Source of the DNA: Labia minor
Taxonomy: Eukaryota; Arthropoda; Insecta; Dermaptera; Spongiphoridae
Assembly (NCBI GenBank): GCA_963082975.1
Contig: OY720350.1
Coordinates: 1,077,001 to 1,141,000, forward strand
Direction: 5' to 3'
DNA length: 64,000 nt
Under the pieces are notes generated by a model, which ran no database searches, had not been told where the DNA came from, and worked only from the letters and a program-made list of their open reading frames with translations. Position numbers and translations under genes: made by a program. Shown here piece by piece: positions 39,441 to 51,035 of this stretch (positions are counted from its first letter, which is position 1; each line of letters opens with the position of its first letter).

Positions 39441-40596
39441 ATTCTCTCTGATACTAATTATTTTGTCTTATCACTATTAATTTCAAACCCCATCAATTTT
39501 CCTGCCTCGATTAATTTTTTATGCTACTTTAAATGTTATTAATTTATTTAAAAAAAAAATCAGAGTAAACAAAATAAAAATAAAATATAAAATTAGCATA
39601 ACACTAAACTACTATAAAAATAATATTAAAAAATATATTATATATTAAAATCTTACGTGAAAATCCAATTATGAGATCAAATTTTCTTAATTAGAATAAT
39701 TTACTCACATAATCTTAAAAATTAATAGTATTAAATTATAGCCGTAATGTGAATGTTTTCAAAGTTTAAAAGGCCAATAAGATCAATTGAGATATTGTAA
39801 ATATCAATAGATATATAAAAAGATTTTTATCTGCACATTGCTCAGAATTTAAATTACCGCCAAATTATCGCCACCAGCGCATCTATGATCTAGAATGGTA
39901 ACTAAACTATTTTTCATTAATTATTTTCTATAATTTTTTTAAAATTTTTCTAATTAAAAAATCGAAAATCGGGCTTCGAGGTCTGGTGGCCAGCCCCTTT
40001 GTGCTTCAGTGTAAAAAATTCCAGGTCCCTGCGTGCGATAGATATGGCTGGAGAGCTCGGTCAGACAGACAGGCAGACAGACAGACACATTACACTTGCT
40101 TTTATTATTATAGAAGATAATATATATGCAAGACCAGGCTGTGACGTCATGAATGGCTGGATGACGTCCTATAATTTTAAATCTAGAAAAAACTAATAAA
40201 GATGATTTTCCCGAGGATAAAACCAATACAAAGTGCATGATTTGTGGAGATATGTAAAAAAATCTCTTCATGTGAAATTTGGTGTGAAGATAACCCTTCC
40301 CTTTCTATCGTCGATCGCTAATACTACCACATCCGGTTTCCGGATTTGCACCAAAAGTTGATCCATTCATCCCACTGATGCATTAAGTAAATATACCAAA
40401 TTTCATCAAAATCCGTTCAGCCGTTCAAGCTATACACATCTATACGGACGGACGGACAGACGGATGGACATCATGATAAAAATACTTTTTTCTGTTAACA
40501 TGTTAAAATGCATGATTGGTGGAGATAATATATAAAGAATCACCACATGTGAAATTTGGTGTGAAATCAATACCTCCCTTACTATCGTCGGTCGGT

Positions 40597-40667
40597 AAAA
40601 AGAGAAAGGCAGAGAGAGAACACTTTATTACATATACCTACATACCATATACATTTATTTTCAAAGA

Positions 40668-40701
<34 letters not shown>

Positions 40702-41387
40702 ATATATGTGTGTATGTCAGAGAGGAGAGGGAGAGAGTAACAAATTAAAGTGTCAAGTGATTTATTATGAATGAACTTAATTAAGAATAAAATTTGATTT
40801 TAATTGTTTTGTAGTAATATTAGAGTATTATAAAAATGAATAATAATAATAATAATAATAATTCTAATTAGGGATCAAAATTAATCATAAAATTAAATGT
40901 GTGTGTGTGTGTGTGTGTTAACTGAATTATTCATCCTATAACACGCACGAAGACATCAAATTGGTACTTTTTTTTCTTTTTATAAAATAAGTATGAAGAT
41001 TTAGGAGATTTAGAAGAGTCTCTTCTATATGAAGGGGGGAGGGGGTTCTCATTCTGTGATACATGTATCAATGTACCACTATGTACCTTATAATTCGAAC
41101 GGGTTACTTACAGAACATTGACTTATACATGCGATATCATTTTAGTGGTATGGTCCTATAAAGATGGTCGAATAAAGATAAATCTACACGTTGTGAAACA
41201 ATTTCAAATAATTTAAATGTGTCTATTAGTGCAATAAAAACAGCTATGGATATAACATAAATAGTTTTAATTTTATTTTTCATTTATAAGATATAAGAGG
41301 CACTGGATGTGACGACATATAAATTTAAATTAAGAAAATGAAGATGACATTTCCCAGGGATGTGATCAATAAAACTCGATTTTTTTT
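40597..41387. other. Spacer between two inverted family I copies
   Basis: It holds TA/TG runs at 40671-40712, (AAT)n at 40839-40862, (GT)n at 40898-40919, and from about 41190 the first part of a family V copy that is interrupted by the family I element to its right. No gene seen. Confidence 0.55.
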
Positions 41388-42015
41388 ACCGACCGACGAT
41401 AGTAAGGGAGGTATTGATTTCACACCAAATTTCACATGTGGAGATTCTTTATATATTATCTCCACCAATCATGCATTTTAACATGTTAACAGAAAAAAGT
41501 ATTTTTAGCATGATGTCCGTCCGTCTGTCCGTCCGTCCGTATAGATGTGTATAGCTTGAACGGCTCAACGGATTTTGATGAAATTTGGTATATTTACTTA
41601 ATGCATCAGTGGGATGAATGGATCAACTTTTGGTGCAAATCCGGAAACCGGATGTGGTAGTATTAGCGATCGACGATAGAAAGGGAAGGGTTATCTTCAC
41701 ACCAAATTTCACATGAAGAGATTTTTTTACATATCTCCACAAATCATGCACTTTGTATTGGTTTTATCCTCGAGAAAAATCATCTTCATTATGTTTTTCT
41801 TAATTTAAAATTATATGACGTCATCGAGCCATTCATGACGTCACAGCCTGGTCTTGCATATATATTATAAATAAAATAAAATTAAAAATGTTTATATTTA
41901 TTATTTATGTTCTATGCCTATCTGTTTTTTATTACATTAATAGATATATTAAAATTATTTGAAATTAATTTATTTCAAACCGTCGGTCGGTTCGGACCTG
42001 GCCACAGGTCAACTT
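41388..42015 (+). mobile_element. Family I element (HINE-like), full length, uninterrupted
   Basis: It is 628 bp: ACCGACCGACGATAGT start, a CCGT/CTGT microsatellite at 41517-41541, paired TGACGTCA at 41816 and 41836, and GTCGGTCGGT, the GACCTGGCCACAGGTC hairpin and AACTT at the end. It sits inside family V: the left flank (AAAACTCGATTTTT) and right flank (TTTATAAATACAATC) are adjacent in the copy at 22.04 kb. It is the reference empty site for the Helitron insertion at 38.6 kb. Confidence 0.88.
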
Positions 42016-42083
42016 ATTTATAAATACAATCTATGGGGTGAATTTCAAAAAAATCTTTAGAGCGGTTTCTGAGAACCCATTTA

Positions 42084-42654
42084 TATTCGAGGTAGGGTCA
42101 AAAAGTTCGCGGAATGGTCGCTTATAGTCAAGTATTTCTTAGCTGAAAGGGAAATTTTTGTTTGTGAGGTTGGCATAACTGGTAGTGAATGTGCTTTTGA
42201 GGTTAGCAGGCAGTTGTAGTTGGTTCCGTGCGTTCGGTGTTTAATATTGTAGATCGTAGTTTCTTTCTTTCGTCGGATTGTGCAATGTCGTCATTAGAGC
42301 AGCGTGGCAATATTAAATTCTGTGTGTTGCTGGAGAAATCACCCTCGGAGACTCTTGAGATGCTAAAAAAGCATACGGAAATTCTGCGATGAAGAAAACA
42401 GCAGTTTACGAGTGGCATTGAAGGGACATCGTTTTGCTGATTCGTCAGAGGTGATTGAAAATGCGACGGAGCGGCTGAAGGAACTTTCAAAAAACGGCTT
42501 TCAAGAGTGTTTCCAACAATTATATGAACGGTGGAATAAATGTGTAGATGCAGGAGGAGAGTATTTTGAAGGGAAATAATGTAAGAATGTTATAAATATT
42601 TTTAATAAATTTTTAATAACCAATTCCGCGAACTTTTTGACCCTACCTCGTATA
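42084..42654 (+). mobile_element. Internally deleted mariner element, 571 bp
   Basis: Terminal inverted repeats of about 32 bp: CGAGGTAGGGTCAAAAAGTT then CGCGGAAT on the left, and the complement ATTCCGCGAACTTTTTGACC then CTACCTCG on the right, with TA at both outer edges. The transposase relic lies at 42285-42579. Full mariners are about 1.3 kb, so more than half has been lost. The repeats are nearly identical, so the copy is not very old. Confidence 0.9.
42285..42579 (+). pseudogene. mariner transposase relic
   Basis: The start reads MSSLEQRGNIKFCVLLEKSP, then SETLEMLKK, the N-terminal helix-turn-helix region. A frame change gives MKKTAVYEWH and a stop. The last frame ends NGFQECFQQLYERWNKCVDA, then GGEYFEGK and a stop, the usual mariner C-terminus. 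The central catalytic region with the D,D,D triad is deleted, so no active enzyme is possible. Confidence 0.88.
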
Positions 42655-42679
42655 TATACATACAATTTTTAAAGTATAA

Positions 42680-43042
42680 CCAGCTGGACGGGTGCTCCGC
42701 CCCCTGTACCCCCGAGTGGTACATAGTATTTGGAGGTTGAAAGTAGTAAAAGGTTTTCATCCATTTTGTTTCAATCCGTATATTACATAAAACATTCATT
42801 TCTTTTTGTGTTCTTATTTAAAATATATTTTAATTTAATCAGTAAATTAATTATATATATTATTATTGTATATGTTATATCTATCTATTTATATGGCTCA
42901 AAGATACTCGAAAGTTCTTGGCCACATTTCTCCAAATGTCCCTATCCTGAGCCCTTGTCCCATCTCTCTTACGTCCCTTCCTATGCGTCCATGGTCTTGA
43001 TTCCCTTTGATAATAATTTTGATGTGAGATAAGCCTCTTTAC
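42680..43042 (-). mobile_element. Helitron 3' part, CTGG terminus
   Basis: The minus strand ends with GGCGGAGCACCCGTCCAGCTGG and host T. It lacks the GAGCGCC hairpin of its relatives. The body matches 26.9-27.2 kb and 21.1-21.24 kb. The 5' side stops at the family V boundary. Confidence 0.7.
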
Positions 43043-43168
43043 TCAATTTTTCTTTATAAATACTATCTCTGGTGTGAATTTCAAAAAAATCGTTAGAGCG
43101 GTTTTTGAGAACCCATTTACAAACAAACAAACAAACAATTTTTACTCGTATAAGAAGATAAGATATTT

Positions 43169-45373
43169 AAGTATAATAAGATAATTAATATTCATTATCC
43201 AACTAGATTTGAATTCAAATTACGTTTAAGGGTTTATCGATGGCAACCTTCTTGTAAATGTAAATATTATCTCATGAAATTATTTAGGAACCAATGGTTA
43301 TTCAAAATCATTCTATAAATTCCCTTTATACATAAGGATAATAATTTTAATAATAATATATTAATAATCATCTAATTTCTATTTTTTTTTTTCTTATCTA
43401 TTTTTGTAAAAATATTATTAGTGAATATTGGATCTGTACGTGACGTCACAAACATTTTATTATTATTTCGTCACGTACGGTAAAAAAATCGTGCCTATTT
43501 TAAAGTATAATGGAGAATAATAAATTCATAGCCTATATACTTTATATAATATATACGGTATATACTAAATATTAAAACATAGAAAAAAAAACAAATAATT
43601 TATATTCATTATTTTATTTATTACAATCAAAAAAATTAAAATCGAAAAAAAAAAAAAAAAAAAGATTAATAGAAAAATTAATAATTAAATTTGCGTGATT
43701 TATAATTAAAATAATATAAATATTAATTATATTAATTTAAAAATATATTTATATTTTCTTATTATTCTTATTATATATATTATTTATTGTTATTTATTTC
43801 AAAAATTGAAAAAGTTGTTTATTTTTTTTTTAATATAATAGTAACAACCATTATATATTATAGATAGAATATACAATATTGCTGCTATATACTCGTAGAT
43901 ATATATATATATATATATAGTCTTATATTATTATAATATAAATATAGGTATTGTAACATATAGGAATAAAAATGCCCTTTATAGACAAAAAAATAGTAAA
44001 TAAATGATAAATTTCTCATGCATAAATAACATTGACCTCCTCAAATGCTCACCCTCAATAAATTAAATTAATAGAACAAAAAGACGAAAAAAAAAAATAT
44101 TTTTCTATTCTTCTTAACGAGAGAAGATTTGTCGAATTGTTTTCTTTTTATAACTCATAAAATACTTGAGATTTGGTGTCCAAGAACAGATGTTCTACCA
44201 GGTGGGGGTGAGTTAGTGGAAAGTGACCAGAGACGTCTTGGAAGGGGATAAATCGTTTTCCCTATGCATGTAGCGACAATTTAGAATCAGAGAATTGGAG
44301 AGAGACATTGCGGTTACATGCCTCAGCCTAGACAAGATGTTTTATGTCCCCATAAAATCCTGAAGAAGAAACTGACTCTATTATTCTCCAACTAAGAAAT
44401 ACCTAAAATTCAGCCAAGTGGTCGACCCTTATTATAAAAAATTGCAATTGCTCCTTAATTCTCAATTTCATTTCATTTCTAATATTTACCACAATAACTT
44501 TAACTTAACTTATATTCAAACATCTTTGATCTTTGTTATTGTAAATATCAATATGTGGTTTAATTTACAAAATTCCGTTATAAATAAATAACAACCACCA
44601 AAGCTTTAATAATTTAATATCGACGTATATGTATATCATTTCTATGATATCAATTATTATTCTATTCCATTCTTTTAGTATTAAACATTTAATTTTATTT
44701 TAATATTATATCTCTGACTTTTCTTCTGAACGAATTCAATTTTACCCTTTTACTCATCAACCGTCGCAGGATTCACTAATCCATTGATTATTCAAAATTA
44801 TGTAACCAGTGTGCTACCCCCAATTTATTAATTATTAATTTTCAAATCCATTCTTTCTTTCTAAACCAACTCATACTATACGACAATAATTTATCTAATT
44901 TCTTTTTTAATTGTCTCCTATATTATTTTTCTCTCCTTTCTCTCTATGAAATGTTATCTTAATCGTTCTTGATAGTGTTGAAACAACGGTTTGGTCATCC
45001 AACTAAAAGACATAAAAAAAAAAAGAAAGAAAGAAAGAAATGACCAGTCAGACAACATGAAAATCGAGGATTCTTTCGTTGAATTGATGGAAGGTGTCGG
45101 TATCTCGTACCTATAAATATATTTATATTGGATTTGAATATATTCGTAGTAGAAATGAACCCATAAAACTGTTAGTGAGAGACTAAAAGCATTCCGTTTA
45201 ATGTATCCAATGGACTCGAGCATTCATTCATCCATGTCATCGAAAATAAGAAGTAAGAGAAAAAAAGAATCACAAATTAATGAACACGAGAAAAAAAAAA
45301 TACACTTTTACTTATCATTTTAATAATAGTTTTTTTTTTTTAATAATATAAGTTGTGTGTCCGTGGTAGTTAG
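43169..45373. other. AT-rich non-coding DNA
   Basis: It includes a hairpin with 10-bp arms GTACGTGACG / CGTCACGTAC at 43436-43478 that overlaps a TGACGTCA at 43441, and a less AT-rich patch at 44150-44420 with no long frame. (TA)n lies at 43898-43918. Confidence 0.45.
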
Positions 45374-45733
45374 TGTTCGTGCCAAAGAGATTCTTCGGAG
45401 CTTCGAAATATAAATAATCAATCCGAAATCTCCTGCTCATTTCAACCAAAGTTGATCATACAAACTAAGGATCCAGAATCCCAAAAAAATCCCCATCCAA
45501 ATAAACTCTCATTGAATAAGGTGACAAAATGGTTGTCAAAACATCTCACAATTAAACGTGAAAAATCTCATAATAAAAAAAAAAAGCCTAAACGAACAAA
45601 TATAAATAAAATAAAATTTGATATATATCATTTTATAATTTTAAATTTCCTGTCCTATTTCAAGTTTATGTGCACATTTCCGTTGTTACAATCCTCATCA
45701 GAAACATTATTAATTAACCAAGTTGAATTATAA
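45374..45733 (+). CDS. Weak candidate exon, unknown protein
   Basis: The frame runs about 120 codons from just after a TAG at 45371 to a stop, unusually long for this AT content without simple repeats. It reads CSCQRDSSELRNINNQSEIS, then later NPHPNKLSLNKVTKWLSKHL and a Lys-rich stretch. AG at the left edge could be an acceptor, and AATAAG followed by GTGACA near 45521 could be a donor; in that case only the first 50 or so codons are coding. There is no recognised domain and no partner exon. Confidence 0.25.
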   Translation, partial: CSCQRDSSELRNINNQSEISCSFQPKLIIQTKDPESQKNPHPNKLSLNKVTKWLSKHLTIKREKSHNKKKKPKRTNINKIKFDIYHFIILNFLSYFKFMCTFPLLQSSSETLLINQVEL

Positions 45734-46730
45734 ATTATTCTTTGATATTCATTTTAATCTTTTTTAAATTTAATTTTAGTTTACGTGCATCTCAAGGTAG
45801 ATAGAGGGATAGATGGATAGATGGATAGATGGATATAGATATTAGATTGGTTCTGGAAAAAAAAAAAATTGTGAAAAATATCATAATTAATTAATATACA
45901 AAAAAGGCCCATTCTTGTAGTTCTAAGCCTAAAAGATAATTTTAAGGTACATACACGAGTATATTTACACTTAGCTATATAGGGATTTAATTTTTGTTTT
46001 TTTATTTTTATTTTTTTTAAATGATAATTAATGAACTCGAATAGCAAGCATTCGTATGGTACGAATAATATAAATTTATAAATTATAGTATTTATGTTTC
46101 ATTCTCTTTGTAAATCCATTAGTGAATAATAAGAACAATGAAAATTAAGATATGAATTCATTAATTTTGATTATCTATCTATTATGTAGAATAAATAACC
46201 TTATGAGATTATTGAATAGTTTGAATAGAATTTTGAGAACACTTATGAATGTGTTTATTATTATTATTATTATTATTTGTGATACGTGTAATTAATTATT
46301 GCTATTAATTATCATTGTGAATGTAGACTAGACCACCAAAGAGATTATTCTATGCTTAACAGAAGATATCTATTTCTATGTTGGTTGTTGAATGTTAGGC
46401 ATCATATACGTATACATTTTCTATTATGGAGAGACATCGACAGATATTCATTCATTCATTCATTCATTCATTCATTCATTCATTCGTTCCTTTATTAATC
46501 AAATGTTTTAGATCGGTATGAAACAATAACAATATTATAGTAGTGTTGTATAGTAATAGTAATAGTGATAAAAAAAGATTAAAGAATGAATTATAAAATT
46601 GAATTCAATAGAAGAGAATATAGAAAAAGAAACTAATGAATAGAAATGGAAACTAATTATACTTTTTTTTTTTTTTAATTTAATTAAATTTCTTTTTAAT
46701 AACGAATAATGCATTGATATAAAAGAAATA
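45734..46730. other. AT-rich non-coding DNA
   Basis: It holds (GATG)-type runs at 45808-45832, (ATT)n at 46258-46276 and (CATT)n at 46449-46485. No gene seen. Confidence 0.5.
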
Positions 46731-46966
46731 AGTTGGAGTGTCTCCACTTGACTATCTCGCAATTTGAATTGGATTAAATAACATAGTATATTATATTTAT
46801 AGATATATTAAATATTATATTATTATAAATAAAATATATTATACTTAATAAATAATATATTATTATATTATATTATATTATATTATATTATATTATATAT
46901 TAAATTTAATTAATTATAAATTATAAATTAAAATTAATAAATATTATTTATTAAACCAGCGCACCA
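46731..46966 (-). mobile_element. Family II element, truncated
   Basis: AAATAAG, TTGGAGTGTCTCCA, CTTGACTATCTCGCAA, then the usual TTGAATTGGATTAAATAACA. A (TATTA)n expansion lies at 46858-46899. The copy stops after ATTAAACCAGCGCA. Confidence 0.75.
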
Positions 46967-47089
46967 AACATAAATAATTAATAAAAAATATTCATTTGAA
47001 TAGAAAGTGTGGATAGAAAACAAACAAATAAAATAATATTTCTAATTAAAGTGAATGAATAAAATACTTAATACTTATTAATGAATTAC

Positions 47090-47148
47090 CTGGCAAGGTG
47101 GACGGACACACAGCGGACCAACCGATCATATTCACTTTGCAATGGAAA
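47090..47148 (-). CDS. Candidate 59-nt exon with consensus splice sites
   Basis: Minus strand: acceptor AATCTTTTAG, exon, donor CCAG followed by GTAATT. The block is much richer in G+C than its flanks. One frame (phase 2 in, phase 1 out) reads FHCKVNMIGWSAVCPSTLP, a second frame is open, and the third has stops. If it joins the acceptor at 2892, only the stop-containing frame would be in register with the signal peptide, so it would then be 5' UTR with a short upstream ORF. Otherwise it is a coding exon of another gene. The plus strand is also open here but has no donor. Confidence 0.4.
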
Positions 47149-47567
47149 CTAAAAGATTTTATTAAAATAAATAAATTCTAATGCTATTTTTATTTATATT
47201 TTGTTTTTCCATAAAATTGGACTGAATTGCTTATCACACGATTAGAAAAAAAATCCCTTTTACTTTTTATTTAAAACAAAATAATATTATTTAATGTGTA
47301 TATTATAATAAGAATTTATTATATTTATTAAAAAAATAATTGGAAAAAAGAATATTGACTGATAATCATTTACTAAGAATCAGATATTTATTAAATAAAA
47401 TAAATAAATTATAAAATATATTATATTTATAATATATATTTTAATAGATTAAATTATTAATATATCTATGTATTATTAAATAAATAATTTATTAAATAAA
47501 ATTTTATTTTGGATGAATCTGACGAGATAGTAAAAATAGAGAATATATTTTATTAATTTTAATAAAT
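47149..47567. other. AT-rich non-coding DNA
   Basis: Nothing recognised beyond A/T tracts. Confidence 0.45.
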
Positions 47568-47760
47568 AACTTGCTGATCATCGGATCACCTTCGGGGGGG
47601 GGGGGGGGGGGTACTAACATATCTACCCCCCCCCCCAAAAAAAAAAAAAAAGAAATACATATTATTATGTATTTGGTTGAAAATCAGTATATATTATATA
47701 TAAAATAGGTTTTCACAACAATAAATTGATTTTTTTAATTGAAATAGGATTTACATAATT
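47568..47760 (-). mobile_element. Helitron-like 3' end relic with expanded G and C tracts
   Basis: TTGCTGATCATCGGATCACC, CTTCGG leading into an 18-G tract, GTACTAACATATCTACC with a C tract, then ATGTATTTGGTTGAAAATCA and AGGTTTTCACAAC. The order matches the 3' part of the Helitron copy at 1.38 kb. The homopolymer tracts replace the GC hairpins. Confidence 0.5.
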
Positions 47761-48391
47761 GATAACTTGTGAGTCCTAATAAATAATTGATGTACAGAAA
47801 ATAAATATAGAATCGAATACGCTTATTAGTGAGATTAAATTTATTTTAATGTTGTCCGAATTCCTAATGATTAGAAAAAACTTAAAAGTCAAAAATTACC
47901 CCAGTCCATATCCAAACCTTTTTCATTTTCCAAATCTTTTTCATTTGTATATGATTGATTGCTATTTATATTAAAATTTATACAAATTCAATTATTCTAA
48001 TTTTTAAATTTATATTACCTCTATTTTTATTAATAACACACATCATAAAAGTGAATCGTTTTTTTTTTAAATATCATATTTCAATTATTTAATTTAATAT
48101 AATATAACGAGAAAAAAGTTAATTTCAGTTTTATAAAAATGTTTCAAGTTTTTAACTTTAGATTTCCTTAAATTTGATTATAATAAAAATTATTATAAGT
48201 ATATTGTAAATAAATGATAATATAAAAAAACGTATAACAAAATGAATATTTAGGAATATTATATCCCATTATAACATATAATATACAAGAAAGAAGAAGA
48301 AAATATATAAATAAATTTAAATAAATTTAAATAATTATAAATTATATAAAAAAGAAAAAACAAATTGAATGTGTTTTCATATTCCGAGTGA

Positions 48392-48459
<68 letters not shown>

Positions 48460-48954
48460 GAAAAACTTTAACATAAAGATTTTCAAAATTAAATATTATG
48501 TCTTATTACATCCTCTCTTCTCTGTGGGAAGTGCCCCGAAAATGTTGTCTGTACAAATGTCTGATTCATTACAAAAAATTTACTAAACATTAATTTAATA
48601 GTACTTTTATAAAATATAAGTATATATAGAGGAAATAATTAGAAGAATATGTAGAATAGTCTATTTATATTGATAATTGATATTAATATAGAAGAATTTA
48701 AGAATCACGTTTTTATTTTATTTCTTATATTTACTCATAATATTTATTATATATATATATCAATCAATTAGCTATAAATGAATAGGTATTTGCAAAATTG
48801 CAAAATGAAAGATGGGAATATATATTTATAAATTATTAATTAATCTATTTTTGATTATGAGAAAAAAACAAACGCAATTAAAATTTAAAATTCTTATTTA
48901 AAATTCATTCTTAATTATAAATATTTTTTTTTTAATTTTTTATTAATAAAATAA

Positions 48955-48989
<35 letters not shown>

Positions 48990-51035
48990 GTATGTTAACA
49001 AAAAATTTAATATGTTTCAATTTTTGAAAAATTTTCTCTTTTATTTAATTGATGAAATTTGTAAGAAATACTTAAATGCAGGAAATATATTATTTATTAA
49101 GAATAAAGTATATATATACATATTAAAATAATATAATATATAGTATAAGTCACAATTTTCTTCGAAGTTGCGTGAAATCGTGACAACCAATTGAAAAGTT
49201 TTTTAATTCCCATAGAAGAAGAAAAAGAACAACAACAACAACAACACAAACAACAAAACCATTGCATTCCTAATGAAGTAAACTCAATCAATTCTATTCT
49301 TTCTCTCTCTCTTTTATAAATATTATTACAAACTCACAATCTCACTCTTTCTCTGTTTAAAATGAAACATATTTCAAATATGTAACATTTCGGTTCTCAC
49401 GATTTGATTTAATGATATATATAACCACAAAACAAATAAATAATAAATAATAATAATAATAATATTAATAATATGTTGGAAATAAAATTTCCTGCTATAA
49501 AATAAAGTAAAAAATACACTCCAAAAGCATAATCATACAATTTTATTAATAAATCACTTTCATTTTATTCAATCTATCAGATTAATTTTATATGTATATT
49601 TAAAAACATTTTTATAAAATAATTTTATTTCTATTATAATCTTGGAAAGATATTTATTATATTATTAAAAAAAAATCAAAACTTGTGATTATATGAAAGT
49701 TTCATTAAAATAAAAACCATCCAATTTATTTGATTGCTCCATGATAAGTAGATCCATTATTGGAATTATTGAAATCCACATAAAATAAATAAATAAATAA
49801 ATAAATAAATTATAGGGGGAGTTAAAAAAATTTAATCATTCCTATAAAACTTTTGAATATGGATTGTTTGGTTTATTTATCTATTAATTAATTTGTTTTT
49901 ATTTTATTTTACAACAATGGAAAAATGATTATTTTAATTAATGTGTAATTTAATCATTTATTTTAATAGATATTCTTAAATAATATATCATTTTATTTTT
50001 TATTTAAAAATAATTCTTTTAAATATATTTTTATTAATAATGGAAATAAAAATAAAATACTATTACTACTAATAATAATACTAATAAAGTAAGTGAAAAA
50101 GGGAGAGAGAGAGAGAGAGCAAAAAGAATGTTGATTAATACTTGCTGTTTTTTTATTTTTATTTTATTTTTTTTTTTAATGAGATGTTTAGAAAAAATCT
50201 GTCATAAGAAAAACTGGATTTATATTTAATTTAACCAGTTAAATGATGTATCTAGGTCATGGACTATTTTTATTTATTTATTCATATATATATTTAACAT
50301 TTATGAATATCAAATTATATTGACAACTGTACATACAAGATTGTACAACAATTATTGATAAAATATTTAACTATAAGATCGAAACGAAATTTTATAACTA
50401 TATACCTATATAATGAAAAGTATAATGAAAAGTTGTGTGACAAATTAAGTTACAAATTACTCATCGATTCACAACAGAGTAAATTGTAGAATTCCAAAAA
50501 ATGTATTCCTAAAAATATTTTTTTGAAAATGGCACGTAAATGGCCGCCGAAACTCAGATTATGATAAAGCATGAAAATAGCCAGAAATAATTTCTCATAA
50601 TAATAAAACGTTTCACGGAAATTTAAACGAACGTAAATATAGGTGCATTACATTTTTAAAAATTTACAATTAAAAATAAATAATTGATTAAAAATTAGTC
50701 TTCCATTTTTATAGAATTTAATTAAAATTACGAACGATGGATTCATTTTATTGATTTATTCCATTCTAATTAGCCACCTGTGTGATTTTTAATTAAATTA
50801 AATTATTATTATCCATTATGCTTATATATAAATGTTTATTTATATACAACTGATTATCCGATGGGTTTGCATCAGTTAGCAAAGGTCCAGAAAAGTTAGT
50901 CTCCTCAAGAAAAGAGTTCATTCATTTCATGGATTTCTTTCATCTTTTCCTACTTGTTCTTTCAAGTAAAACTAAACTTTCTTTTGCTGTGGCTTGCTTA
51001 AAAAGTCACGGATTTATTGACCTGCCCTCGTAGAT
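47761..51035. other. AT-rich non-coding DNA
   Basis: It holds a 65-base A tract at 48393-48457, (ATT)n at 48958-48988, (ACA)n at 49229-49245 and (AAAT)n at 49789-49809. The patches at 50525-50580 and 50850-51030 are less AT-rich but have no supported frame. Confidence 0.45.

Larger units (their letters stand above)
38629..40117 (-). mobile_element. Helitron, both ends defined by an empty site
   Basis: On the minus strand it starts TCTTCTATAATAATAAAAGC with a GTCT-type run and ends with a decayed GAGC..GCTC hairpin and TGAGCAGCTAG. The host reads ATATATTA before it and TAAATAAAAT after it. The uninterrupted family I copy near 41.87 kb reads ATATATTATAAATAAAAT. This is insertion between A and T with no target duplication, as expected for Helitrons. 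No Rep/helicase is recognisable. It carries a LINE RT relic at 39010-39440 and a later retro-insert at 38731-38993. Confidence 0.88.
38466..40596 (-). mobile_element. Family I element (HINE-like), full length, split by a Helitron
   Basis: Parts 38466-38628 and 40118-40596 together make about 642 bp. The left end has AAGTT, hairpin GACCTGTGGCCAGGTC, CGA, ACCGACCGAC. The right end is ACTATCGTCGGTCGGT. A GACG microsatellite lies at 40445-40466. The copy at 41388-42015 is the same element in the opposite orientation without the interruption. Confidence 0.85.
41190..43168 (-). repeat. Family V copies hosting family I, mariner and a Helitron fragment
   Basis: Family V text is at about 41190-41387, 42016-42083 and 43043-43168 (GTTAGAGCGGTTTTTGAGAA, then TTTTTACTCGTATAAGA). 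The first two are one copy split by family I and followed by the mariner. The last piece may be a separate copy, because part of its text duplicates 42016-42083. Confidence 0.6.

Noticed and set aside
42203-42490. 95-codon minus-strand frame
   Set aside because: It is the opposite strand of the mariner transposase relic.
48259-48486. 75-codon minus-strand frame
   Set aside because: It is mostly poly-Phe from a 65-base A tract.
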